From: Geodermatophilus sabuli
Lineage (GTDB): Bacteria; Actinomycetota; Actinomycetes; Mycobacteriales; Geodermatophilaceae
Length of the DNA stretch: 64,000 nt
Assembly: GCF_010686765.1 (NCBI RefSeq)
Contig: NZ_JAAGWF010000012.1
Span: forward strand, 62,001-126,000
Reading direction: 5' to 3'
The notes beneath the pieces were generated by a model that made no database searches, had not been told where the DNA came from, and worked only from the letters and a program-made list of their open reading frames with translations. The position numbers were made by a program, and so were the translations under genes. Positions 56,549-64,000 of the stretch are shown here, piece after piece (position 1 is the first letter of the stretch; each line of letters opens with the position of its first letter).

Positions 56549-58150
56549 CTACGCGAGCTCGACGAGGTCGGCGAGGTCCTCGCTCCAGGCGTCCTCGGTG
56601 CCGTCGGGCAGCAGGATCACCTTGTCGGGGTCCAGCGCGCGCACCGCACCCTCGTCGTGGGTGACCAGCACGATCGCGCCGGCGTAGGTGCGCAGCGCCT
56701 CGAGCACCTGCTCGCGGCTCGCCGGGTCGAGGTTGTTGGTCGGCTCGTCGAGCAGCAGCACGTTGGCGCCGGAGACGACGAGCGTCGCCATGGCCAGGCG
56801 CGTCCGCTCGCCACCGGAGAGGGTGCCGGTGCGCTGGTCGACCGTCTCGCCGGAGAACAGGAACGCGCCGAGGATGCGCCGCAGCTCGGTGTCGGTGCTG
56901 TCGGGCGCGGAGGAGCGCATGTTCTCGAGCAGGGTGCGGTCCATGTCGAGGGTCTCGTGCTCCTGGGCGTAGTAGCCCACCCGCAGCCCGTGGCCCGCCT
57001 TGACCTCGCCGGTGTCGGGTGACTCCGTGCCGGCCAGCATGCGCAGCAGCGTCGTCTTCCCGGCGCCGTTGAGCCCGAGGACGACGACCCGCGCGCCCCG
57101 GTCCACCGCGAGGTCCACGTCGGTGAAGATCTCCAGGGAGCCGTAGCTCTTCGACAGCCCCTCGGCGGTCAGCGGCGTCTTCCCGCAGGCCGCCGGGGTG
57201 GGGAAGCGCAGCTTCGCGACCCGGTCGTGCACCCGCACCTCGGCGAGACCGGCGGCCAGCCGTTCGGCCCGCTTGTCCATGCTCTTGGCGGCCTTCGCCT
57301 TGGTGGCCTTCGCCCGCATCTTGTCGGCCTGGGCGCTGAGCGTGTCGATCTTGCGCTCGGTGTTCGCCCGCTCCTGCTTGCGGCGGCGCTCGTCGGTCTC
57401 CCGCTGCTGCAGGTAGCGCTTCCAGCCGAGGTTGTAGATGTCGACGGTCGCCCGGTTGGCGTCCAGGTGCCACACCTTGTTGACGACGGCCTCGAGCAGC
57501 TCGACGTCGTGGCTGATGACGATGAGCCCGCCCTTGTGGCCGGACAGGAAGCCCTTCAGCCAGGTGATCGAGTCGCCGTCCAGGTGGTTGGTGGGCTCGT
57601 CGAGCAGCAGCGTCTCGGCGTCGGAGAAGAGGATGCGGGCCAGCTCCACGCGGCGACGCTGGCCACCGGAGAGGGTGCGCAGCGGCTGGGCGAGCACCCG
57701 GTCGGGGAGGCCCAGGTTGGTGCAGATGCGGGCGGCGTCGCTCTCGGCGGCGTACCCGCCCATGGCCGCGAACTGGTCCTCCAGCCGGCCGTAGCGGCGG
57801 ACGGCCTTGTCCCGCTCGGCGTCGTCGGCGGGCTCGGCCATGGCGACCTGCGCCTTGACCAGCTGGGCGCGCAGGACGTCGAGCCCGCGGCCGGAGAGCA
57901 CCCGGTCGCTGGCGGTGATGTCGAGGTCGCCGCTGCGCGGGTCCTGCGGCAGGTAGCCGATCTCGCCCGACACGTCGACCTTGCCGGTGTGCGGCTGCCG
58001 CTCACCGGCCAGCGTGGTGAGGGTGGTGGTCTTCCCGGCGCCGTTGCGACCGACCAGCCCGATCCGGTCGCCGGGCTGCACGCGCAGGGAGGCCTCGCTG
58101 ATCAGGATGCGGGCGCCGGCGCGCAACTCCAGACCCGTCGTCGTGATCAC
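56549..58150 (-). CDS. ABC-F family ATPase (translation factor/antibiotic resistance type)
   Basis: 533 residues with two ATPase cassettes and no membrane domain. Cassette 1: Walker A GLVGRNGAGKTTTLTTLAG, LSGGQRRRVELARIL, LLLDEPTNHLDGDS. Inter-domain linker (about 250-320) with ERKIDTLSAQADKMRAKATK. Cassette 2: VLGLNGAGKTTLLRMLAG, LSGGERTRLAMATLV, VLLLDEPTNNLDPAS. ABC-F proteins act on ribosomes (EttA-like) or protect them from antibiotics. GTG 58150 is probably leaderless: TACCCT lies about 8 nt before it. Corresponds to mycobacterial Rv1473 in position. Confidence 0.93.
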   Translation of the reverse strand: MITTTGLELRAGARILISEASLRVQPGDRIGLVGRNGAGKTTTLTTLAGERQPHTGKVDVSGEIGYLPQDPRSGDLDITASDRVLSGRGLDVLRAQLVKAQVAMAEPADDAERDKAVRRYGRLEDQFAAMGGYAAESDAARICTNLGLPDRVLAQPLRTLSGGQRRRVELARILFSDAETLLLDEPTNHLDGDSITWLKGFLSGHKGGLIVISHDVELLEAVVNKVWHLDANRATVDIYNLGWKRYLQQRETDERRRKQERANTERKIDTLSAQADKMRAKATKAKAAKSMDKRAERLAAGLAEVRVHDRVAKLRFPTPAACGKTPLTAEGLSKSYGSLEIFTDVDLAVDRGARVVVLGLNGAGKTTLLRMLAGTESPDTGEVKAGHGLRVGYYAQEHETLDMDRTLLENMRSSAPDSTDTELRRILGAFLFSGETVDQRTGTLSGGERTRLAMATLVVSGANVLLLDEPTNNLDPASREQVLEALRTYAGAIVLVTHDEGAVRALDPDKVILLPDGTEDAWSEDLADLVELA

Positions 58151-58276
58151 TGAGCCCAGGGTAGGCCCTCCCGGGCCGCGGCACGCCCGATCTCCGGGTG
58201 ACATGGGCGGCATCGCCGTCCACAGATCGGGTGGCAGCTCCCCCACCTCGGCCCCCCGGCAGGCCACCATCCCCCC

Positions 58277-60421
58277 ATGACCTCGGCGTACGGCGTGTCG
58301 TGGCAGCTGCCCTGCCCGGTGTGCGGCCGCGCCGGTCCCGCCCCCGGCCAGGACCCGTGCCCCTCCTGCGGGTTGCCGGCGGCCGGCCAGGCCGCGTTGG
58401 TGGTGGCTCGGATCGGCGCGACCATGGACGAGCTGGCCCGCGAGCGCGACCAGCTGCTGGTGACCCTCCGTGCTGCGGCGGCCCCACCTCGCGGAGCGGC
58501 CGCACCGGCGCAGCCTGCCGCCGCGCCCGTGGCCCCGCCTCCGCCCTGGCAGCCGCCCGTCGCCCCGCCTCCGCCGTGGCCGCCGTCCGGGGCCCCGCAG
58601 TTCCCCGGCCCGCCGTCCGCCCCGCCGCCGATCCGGCGGATCAGCCCCCAGCAGGTGCTGCTCGGACTCGGTGCCCTGCTCGTGGTCGCGGCGGCGATCG
58701 CCTTCGTCGCCGTGGCCTGGACCCGGCTGGGGCTGGTCTTCCAGTCCGTCGTCATGGCGACCGTCACCACCGCGACCTGCGGAGTCTCGGCGTGGACGGC
58801 GCGCCGTGGTCTGCGGGCGACCGAGGAGGCGCTGGCCGCCTCCGGGGCGGCCCTGCTCGCCGTCGACCTCGGCGCCGCGCACGCGCTCGGACTGGCCGGT
58901 GTGGACGCGGTGCCGCTGCGGCTGTGGACGCCGCTGTCCTGTGCCGTCGTGGTGGCGGCGGCGGTCGGCCTGGGCCGGGGGACGCGCAGCACCGTCGCCT
59001 GGCCGCTGGTCGCCCTGCTCGCCGCACAGCCGGTACCGCTGCTCCTGCTGCCGCCCGACGTGGTGCCCGGCGCCGCCGGCGTGGCGGTCGCGCTCGCCGT
59101 CGCGCTGCTCGACCTGCTGCTCTGCCTGACGCTGCGGCCGGTGCTCGCGCCGGTGGCGGTGGGCCTGGCTGCGGTGTGGGCCGCCGGCGGCGCGCTGGCC
59201 GGGGTGGCCGCCGCGTGGGAGCGCGGCCCGGTGGACTCGTGGGCGTCGACCGCGCTGCTGGCCGCCGCCGGCGGGCTCGCGCTGGCGGTGCTCCGCGAGC
59301 CGCGCCTGGCCGGGCGACTGCCCGGTGCCGCCGTCGTCGCCGGGACGGCGGCGGGGGTGGCCGCGCTGGCGCTCACCGGGTCGCTGGCGGCCCAGGGCGT
59401 GCCCGGGTGGGTCGCGGCCGCACTCCTCGGGGTCGGCCTGCTGACCGCGGCAGTGCCGGCGTCCGGGTCGCCTCCGCTGCTCTGCGCGCTGCTCGCCGGC
59501 GGTGCGGTCCTCGGTGGGGGCGGCGGCCTGCTCCTGCTGGACGGCGAGCGGTTCGGCCTGCTCTCCCTGGCGGTGCTGGCCGCGACCCTGCCGCCTGCTC
59601 TGGCCGCCGTCCGGGTGCCCGCGCTGCGGCCGGCCGCCGTCGCGGCGGCGCTGCTGTCACCGGCCGCCGCCGTGCTGCTGGCCGTGGCCGGGGAGGTCGT
59701 GACGACCGTGGTCGCCGGCCTGCTGCTCAGCGTGCTGGCGGCCATCGCCTTCGCTCTGGCCGCGCTGCGCGCACCGGCCGCCGACGAGCGCACCGCAGCG
59801 GCGGCCGGCGCGGTCGCCGGGCTGTGCGCCGCGGGGACGACCGCGGTCGCCGGTGCGTGGGGGCAGACGGCCCTGGCCCTGGCGGTGTCCGGAGCGGCCG
59901 CCGGCGGCTACGCGCTGGCCACCTCCCGCCGGGACGTCGGCCAGGCCTCGGTCGCCGTCCTGGTCGCGGCGGCCTGGATCGCCGTCGGTGGTGCGGGCGT
60001 GCAGACGCCGGAGGCCTACACGCTCCCGGCCGCCGCCGGGCTGCTGGTCGCGACAGTGCCGCGGCTGCGTGCCGGTGCCCGGTCCTGGGCGGGTGAGGGG
60101 CCGGCCGTGGCCGTCGCGCTGGTCCCGTCGGCACTCGTGGTCGTCGCCGAGCCGTCGGCGCTGCGGCTCGTGCTGGTGGTCGCCGCCGCGGCGGCCACCA
60201 CCGTCGCCGGCACGCTCGTCCACCGACAGGCGCCGTTCGTGGTGGGCGCCGGGGCGCTGGCGTTCGTCGTGCTGGGCCGGCTGTCGCCCTACGCGCCGCT
60301 GGTCCCGCGCTGGCTGACCCTCGCCGTCGTGGGCCTGGTGCTGCTCGTCGTCGGCGCCACGTACGAGCGCCGCCGGCAGCAGGCCCGCGAGGCGGTCGCC
60401 TGGGTGACCCAGATGCGCTGA
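58277..60421 (+). CDS. Large SCO7613-type membrane protein with zinc-ribbon N-terminus
   Basis: 714 residues. An N-terminal zinc ribbon, CPVCGRAGPAPGQDPCPSCG (13-32), is followed by a Pro/Ala-rich stretch (70-110, APPPPWQPPVAPPPPWPP) and then about 20 hydrophobic segments to the end (e.g. LLGLGALLVVAAAIAFVAVA). The layout matches the SCO7613 C-terminal-type giant membrane proteins of streptomycetes, whose function is unknown. Starts with ATG 58277, divergent from the ABC-F gene. Ends VTQMR; the next gene ends similarly. Confidence 0.75.
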   Translation: MTSAYGVSWQLPCPVCGRAGPAPGQDPCPSCGLPAAGQAALVVARIGATMDELARERDQLLVTLRAAAAPPRGAAAPAQPAAAPVAPPPPWQPPVAPPPPWPPSGAPQFPGPPSAPPPIRRISPQQVLLGLGALLVVAAAIAFVAVAWTRLGLVFQSVVMATVTTATCGVSAWTARRGLRATEEALAASGAALLAVDLGAAHALGLAGVDAVPLRLWTPLSCAVVVAAAVGLGRGTRSTVAWPLVALLAAQPVPLLLLPPDVVPGAAGVAVALAVALLDLLLCLTLRPVLAPVAVGLAAVWAAGGALAGVAAAWERGPVDSWASTALLAAAGGLALAVLREPRLAGRLPGAAVVAGTAAGVAALALTGSLAAQGVPGWVAAALLGVGLLTAAVPASGSPPLLCALLAGGAVLGGGGGLLLLDGERFGLLSLAVLAATLPPALAAVRVPALRPAAVAAALLSPAAAVLLAVAGEVVTTVVAGLLLSVLAAIAFALAALRAPAADERTAAAAGAVAGLCAAGTTAVAGAWGQTALALAVSGAAAGGYALATSRRDVGQASVAVLVAAAWIAVGGAGVQTPEAYTLPAAAGLLVATVPRLRAGARSWAGEGPAVAVALVPSALVVVAEPSALRLVLVVAAAAATTVAGTLVHRQAPFVVGAGALAFVVLGRLSPYAPLVPRWLTLAVVGLVLLVVGATYERRRQQAREAVAWVTQMR

Positions 60422-60494
60422 CCCGGGGCCAGGGCGGGCGGCCTCGGCCCGCCCTACGGTGGACCGGACGCACGGACGCGGGAGGGGGACGGAC

Positions 60495-62735
60495 ATGACC
60501 CCGCCTCCGCCGCTGCCCTACCAGGCGCGCGGACTGGAGTGGCTGCTCGCCGTCGGCGTGGTCCTCGTGGCCAGTGCGGGAGCGGCGACGACCGCGGCGT
60601 TCGGCGGCGACTGGGTGCAGGTCCTGCTGGTGGGGCTGGCGCTCGCGGTGGCCGCGGCGTCCTGGGGTGCCGCCGTCGTGCCGCTGCCCCGCACCGAGGA
60701 GGCCCTCGCCGCCGTCGCCGTCACGCTCGCCGCGCTGGGCGCCGATCCCGGCAGTGCCCTCCTGCGCGGGAGCGTGCTGCCCCCGGTGGTCGTGGGCGCC
60801 GCGTTCCTCCTGCTCGCCTTCCTCCTGCCCGGTGCCGCGTCCTGGCCCCTCGCCGCCTGGGGGGCGGCGCAGGTCGCGGCGCTGCGGGCGCTCGACGGGA
60901 TCCCGTCCGGCCTGCCGCTCAGCACCCTCACCGTCGGCATCGCGCTGGCCGGCCTGGCCACCGCGTGCGTGGGCCGCCCGCTGGTCGCCCGACTGGCCCT
61001 GCTGTCGGCGCTCCCGTGGTGGGTGACCGGGGTGGTCACGGCGATCCGGACGGCGTGGCTGGGGGCGGGCCCCGGGCGGTGGCTGCCGGTGGCTCTCACC
61101 GCGGCCGCCGCGGTCGGGCTGCTGCTGGCCCGGGAACGCCGGCTGCTCGGCCGGCTGCTGCGGCCACCGGCCGCCGTGGCGGTGCTGTCCGGGACCGCGT
61201 TCGGCGCCGCCGTCGCCGCCGCCCTGCACTCCCCCGGCCCCGTGCCGGTGCCGCTGGCCGGGTACCTCGGCGTCGGCCTGGCGTCGGCGGCGGCCGCCAC
61301 GCTGCGGGTCGGGTGGCGCCGCGTGCTGCTCCCGGCCGCGGTCGCGGCCGGAGCGACGCTCACCGTCGTCTGCCTCGCCCAACTGCTGGCCGGCGAGCGC
61401 TGGACGGCTCTCACCTGGCTGCTCGTCACGACCGGCGCGATGAGCCTGGGCACGGCGGTGCTGCGGCGCGACGAGCGGCCCACCGCCATCCCGACCGCCG
61501 TGGCCTGCTGGGGCCTGGCCGCCCTCTGCACCGTCCCGACCGGCGATCTCGGCGGCACCCGCGGCTCCGCGGTCGCGCTCACCGTCCTCTACGTCGGCGC
61601 GCTCGCCGGCGGCCTCGCGCTGGCCACCGACACCCGCCGGGCGACGGTGACGACCGGTGCCGCGTGCGCGGTCGGCGCCGTGGTGCTGCTCGTGGTGATC
61701 CGCGCGCGGGGGCAGATGGCCGTGCAGCTCGCCGTCCAGGGGGCGCTGACCTGTGCGTGGGCCTGGCTGCTGTGGCGACGGGCGGTCCGGACGGCGCGGG
61801 CGGGCCCGGGGCCGGAAGTGCCGGCGGCCGAGGCGACCGACGCCGACCGACCCGCGGAGGGCCCCGTGGTGGTGGAGCCCGGGCCGCCGCACAGCCTGTT
61901 CGCCGTCGCGCACGCCGCCCGGGCACGGGTGCGGACGGCGCGCCGCGCGGTGCACGACCTCCTCGGCGTGGCCGTTCCCGACCCGGACCCCGGATCGACC
62001 CTCGCCCCCGAGGCCGAGCGCCAGGAGGCCCAGCGGGAGGAGGCCGAGCGTCGGGGAGCCCGGCGTCAGGAGGCCCGGCGGGTGGAGGCCCAGCGTCTCG
62101 CCGCCCACGGCCGGGCCGCACGCCACGAGGCGTCGGTGCCTGCGGCCGCGGGCCCCACCGCCGCGCCTCAGGACGACCCGGAGGCGACGGTCCCCGGTGA
62201 GGAGTCGTCTCCCGCCTGGCGGGCGGGCGCCGGCCAGCTGGTGCTGGCGACCTGGACCTGGGCCGCCCTGGAGGAGTGGCACGTCCTGGAGTGGTACACG
62301 CTGCCGTTGGCGCTCGGTCTGCTGCTGGCGGCCGGTCCGCGCCTGGTGCGCGGCCGGTCGGCGCCGGCCTGGGGCCCGGGACTGTGGGTCGCCGCTGCGC
62401 CGTCGGTCGCCTGGGCGGTCCTCGGGCCCGGCAGCGAGCGACCGGTCGCGGTCGTCGCCGTCTCCGGGGTGGTGCTGGCCCTGGCCGCGTGGCGGTCGGT
62501 CCGCGCCCCGCTGGTGGCCGGCGCGCTCACCGCGGTCGTATTGGGCCTCGGGCTGCTCGCCCTGCAGCTGCCGGTGGCGCTGGGGGGAGCCGTCGTCGTC
62601 GGCGGCGCGCTGCTCGGCGTGGGGGCGTGGCGGGAGCTGGTCGCCCGGCGGCGGCGCCGCGAGGAGGAGGCCGACCCTCAGCCCGCGCCGGACGCGGCCG
62701 ACGGGTTCCGCCGCCGCCTCGCCGAGATGCGCTGA
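60495..62735 (+). CDS. Large polytopic membrane protein with internal coiled coil
   Basis: 746 residues, SCO7613-like. About 14 helices from the N-terminus to about 440 (GLEWLLAVGVVLVASAGAAT, VVVGAAFLLLAFLLPGAASW). A hydrophilic segment (about 445-570) contains an Ala/Arg/Glu repeat (AERQEAQREEAERRGARRQE, then AQRLAAHGRAARHEA). Five further helices end the protein, with a basic tail RRRLAEMR. It follows the first large membrane protein by 73 nt and is probably cotranscribed. No zinc ribbon. Function unknown. Confidence 0.72.
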   Translation: MTPPPPLPYQARGLEWLLAVGVVLVASAGAATTAAFGGDWVQVLLVGLALAVAAASWGAAVVPLPRTEEALAAVAVTLAALGADPGSALLRGSVLPPVVVGAAFLLLAFLLPGAASWPLAAWGAAQVAALRALDGIPSGLPLSTLTVGIALAGLATACVGRPLVARLALLSALPWWVTGVVTAIRTAWLGAGPGRWLPVALTAAAAVGLLLARERRLLGRLLRPPAAVAVLSGTAFGAAVAAALHSPGPVPVPLAGYLGVGLASAAAATLRVGWRRVLLPAAVAAGATLTVVCLAQLLAGERWTALTWLLVTTGAMSLGTAVLRRDERPTAIPTAVACWGLAALCTVPTGDLGGTRGSAVALTVLYVGALAGGLALATDTRRATVTTGAACAVGAVVLLVVIRARGQMAVQLAVQGALTCAWAWLLWRRAVRTARAGPGPEVPAAEATDADRPAEGPVVVEPGPPHSLFAVAHAARARVRTARRAVHDLLGVAVPDPDPGSTLAPEAERQEAQREEAERRGARRQEARRVEAQRLAAHGRAARHEASVPAAAGPTAAPQDDPEATVPGEESSPAWRAGAGQLVLATWTWAALEEWHVLEWYTLPLALGLLLAAGPRLVRGRSAPAWGPGLWVAAAPSVAWAVLGPGSERPVAVVAVSGVVLALAAWRSVRAPLVAGALTAVVLGLGLLALQLPVALGGAVVVGGALLGVGAWRELVARRRRREEEADPQPAPDAADGFRRRLAEMR

Positions 62736-62750
62736 CGCCCCCGGACGCGC

Positions 62751-62784
62751 GACGACCCGCCTCCCGGACGGGAGACGGGTCGTC
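62751..62784. terminator. Strong hairpin after the large membrane protein genes
   Basis: GACGACCCGCCTCCC (62751-62765) pairs with GGGAGACGGGTCGTC (62770-62784) with one mismatch, loop GGAC. Confidence 0.8.
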
Positions 62785-62797
62785 GTGGTGGTCCACG

Positions 62798-62933
62798 GCC
62801 CGCCGCGAGCGTGCGAGCGGTGGGGGGCAGCGGCCCCCTCCCCGGGTCAGGGCCTGAGCAGGCCGGGGAGGAAGGGCGGCCCTCCTGCAGGGGCCCGCCG
62901 CGAGCGTGCAAGCGGTGGGGGGCAGGAGGGTCC
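62798..62933. repeat. Dispersed 3'-end repeat, copies 6 and 7
   Basis: GGCCCGCCGCGAGCGTGCGAG (from 62798) and GGCCCGCCGCGAGCGTGCAAG (from 62892), each continuing CGGTGGGGGGCAG. Between them is GGGTCAGGGCCTGAGCAGGCC. The unit ends at the sufT stop (TAG at 62938-62936), which is followed on the minus strand by AAGGACCC. Confidence 0.75.
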
Positions 62934-62935
62934 TT

Positions 62936-63322
62936 CTAGACGCGGAAGCCCAGGGCGCGCAGCTGCTCCCGGCCGTCGTCGGTGATCTTGTCCGGACCCC
63001 ACGGCGGCATCCAGACCCAGTTGATCCGGATGTCGTCGACCAGCCCGGGGCCGGGGCCGCCGGTGAGGGCCTGACGGGCCTGGTCCTCGATCACGTCGGT
63101 CAGCGGGCAGGCCGCCGACGTCAGCGTCATGTCGATGATCGCGACGTTGGACTCGTCGACGTCGAGGCCGTAGACGAGGCCCAGGTCGACGACGTTGACG
63201 CCGAGCTCGGGGTCGACGACGTCGCGCATGGCCTCCTCGAGGTCCTCCAGCAGCGCCGACTTGTAGGCCGGCAGCTCGACGGGAGCGTCGCCGGTGGTCA
63301 CGTTCTCGGTGGTCTCGCTCAT
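62936..63322 (-). CDS. sufT: SufT/DUF59 (MIP18-like) metal-sulfur cluster assembly factor
   Basis: 128 residues: LLEDLEEAMRDVVDPELGVN, VVDLGLVYGLDVDESNVAII, DMTLTSAACPLTDVIEDQAR (the single Cys), WVWMPPWGPDKITDDGREQL. DUF59 proteins assist Fe-S cluster maturation or transfer. The ATG overlaps the sufU stop (ATGA). Last gene of the suf operon as seen here (sufS-sufU-sufT). Confidence 0.93.
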   Translation of the reverse strand: MSETTENVTTGDAPVELPAYKSALLEDLEEAMRDVVDPELGVNVVDLGLVYGLDVDESNVAIIDMTLTSAACPLTDVIEDQARQALTGGPGPGLVDDIRINWVWMPPWGPDKITDDGREQLRALGFRV

Positions 63323-63798
63323 GCCTGGCCTCCGGATGGGGTGGCGGGGTGGGTGACCGACAGGGCTCGGGCGGAGGCGTCCTTCAACGCCATCCAGCTC
63401 ATCAGCGCGCACTTGATCCGCGCCGGGTACTTGGACACCCCCGCGAACGCGACGGCGTCCTCCAGCTCGTCCTCGAGCTCCTCGGCGACGGCGGCATCGC
63501 CCTTGCTCTGCATCAGCGTCATGAAGTGCTCACCGGTCGCCAGCGCCTCCGGCACCGACTTCCCGATGACCAACTCGTACATCGCCGAGACCGACGCCTG
63601 GCTGATCGAGCAGCCCATGCCCTCGTACGAGACGTCGGCGAGGGTGTCGCCGTCCAGGTGCACCCGCAGGGTCACCTCGTCACCGCACGTCGGGTTGACG
63701 TGGTGGACCTCGGCCTCGAACGGCTCGCGCAGACCGCGGCCGTGCGGGTTGCGGTAGTGGTCCAGGATGATCTCCTGGTACATCGACTGCAGTTGCAT
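63319..63798 (-). CDS. sufU: SufU zinc-dependent sulfurtransferase for Fe-S assembly
   Basis: 159 residues: MYQEIILDHYRNPHGRGLRE, Cys in VNPTCGDEVTLRVHLDG, GMGCSISQASVSAMYELVIG, and the late Cys in YPARIKCALMSWMALKDA. The three Cys and Asp are the zinc/sulfur-acceptor site that receives sulfur from SufS. ATG 63798 is chosen; a longer in-frame reading lies inside sufS. sufS ends 13 nt upstream. Confidence 0.94.
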   Translation of the reverse strand: MQLQSMYQEIILDHYRNPHGRGLREPFEAEVHHVNPTCGDEVTLRVHLDGDTLADVSYEGMGCSISQASVSAMYELVIGKSVPEALATGEHFMTLMQSKGDAAVAEELEDELEDAVAFAGVSKYPARIKCALMSWMALKDASARALSVTHPATPSGGQA

Positions 63799-63811
63799 CA
63801 GCGGATCGCCC

Positions 63812-64000
63812 TCACACAGTCCCGAAGAACTTCTGCGCCGCACGAATTCCGTCGGCGAGGGCGTCGATGTCGTCGTACCCGGTGTGCACGTAGAACGTCG
63901 CCCGGGTGGTGGCGGGGACGCCGTAGCGCCGCACCACCGGCCAGGCGCAGTGGTGCCCCACCCGGACGGCGATGCCCAGGTCGTCGAGCACCTGGCCGAC
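63812..64000 (-). CDS. sufS: Cysteine desulfurase SufS, C-terminal fragment at the window edge
   Basis: Last 62 residues of a PLP-dependent cysteine desulfurase; the frame runs off the right end. VRVGHHCAWPVVRRYGVPA has the active-site Cys in the family's HHCA motif, and TTRATFYVHTGYDDIDAL is the conserved C-terminal strand. It would supply sulfur to SufU. Confidence 0.93.
   Translation of the reverse strand, partial: VGQVLDDLGIAVRVGHHCAWPVVRRYGVPATTRATFYVHTGYDDIDALADGIRAAQKFFGTV

Overview
The window is about 64 kb of very GC-rich, gene-dense DNA from an actinobacterial chromosome. GTG starts and 4-nt ATGA/GTGA stop-start overlaps are frequent, and the gene content is typically actinobacterial: a SigF-type partner-switching system, DUF5709, BldC-like and SCO7613-type proteins, Ku/LigD, and a fabG-inhA-hemH operon. 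I infer a member of the Geodermatophilaceae or a close relative (Blastococcus/Geodermatophilus/Modestobacter type); I could not run a search to confirm this. No phage, insertion sequence, CRISPR array, tRNA or rRNA was seen.

Layout. 1-7.4 kb: the end of a PAC2 gene, a small NTF2-like gene, a fur-catalase operon whose catalase is broken by one in-frame TAG, and a ku / ligase / polymerase operon for non-homologous end joining. 7.4-13.4 kb: a stress-signalling block with a DUF5709 protein, a stand-alone STAS antagonist, topoisomerase IB, a phosphatase-kinase-STAS fusion, and an anti-sigma factor coupled to a SigF/SigB-type sigma factor. 13.5-20.4 kb: SPFH/NfeD membrane pair, hemerythrin-like and TPR-like proteins, then fabG-fabI-hemH. 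20.5-34.6 kb: accessory genes. These are a double ABC-2 exporter operon, DAHP synthase, an ECF42-type sigma factor with its DGPF partner and a divergent target gene, a TetR/MFS pair, a BldC-like protein, a VOC/HxlR pair, msrA, a short UvrC-like nuclease and a quinone reductase.

34.6-47.6 kb: a MoxR / DUF58 / VWA operon, an NlpC/P60 hydrolase, an acyl-CoA ligase, a Sir2 operon, and aconitase followed by an SDR and a CbiX-like chelatase. 47.5-56.3 kb: a TetR/membrane-protein pair, a Tat-exported multicopper oxidase, rhodanese, an ABC exporter, an enoyl-CoA hydratase and a small HTH protein. 56.5-64 kb: an ABC-F ATPase, two large SCO7613-like membrane proteins, and a sufS-sufU-sufT Fe-S cluster operon running off the right end.

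The core genes (suf, echA, small HTH, ABC-F, acn, NlpC, moxR-DUF58-VWA, fabG-inhA-hemH, NfeD, SPFH) resemble, from memory, the gene set of the Mycobacterium tuberculosis Rv1464-Rv1488 region, with accessory blocks inserted between them. The most notable observations are the amber-interrupted catalase, a symmetric ECF42-like divergent promoter in which each half-site can be the -35 of one strand and the -10 of the other, and a family of short GC-rich intergenic repeats at gene ends, one copy of which is translated. Others are an aconitase with an acidic insert containing an FPASDP motif, and a perfect 21-bp palindrome upstream of the BldC-like gene.
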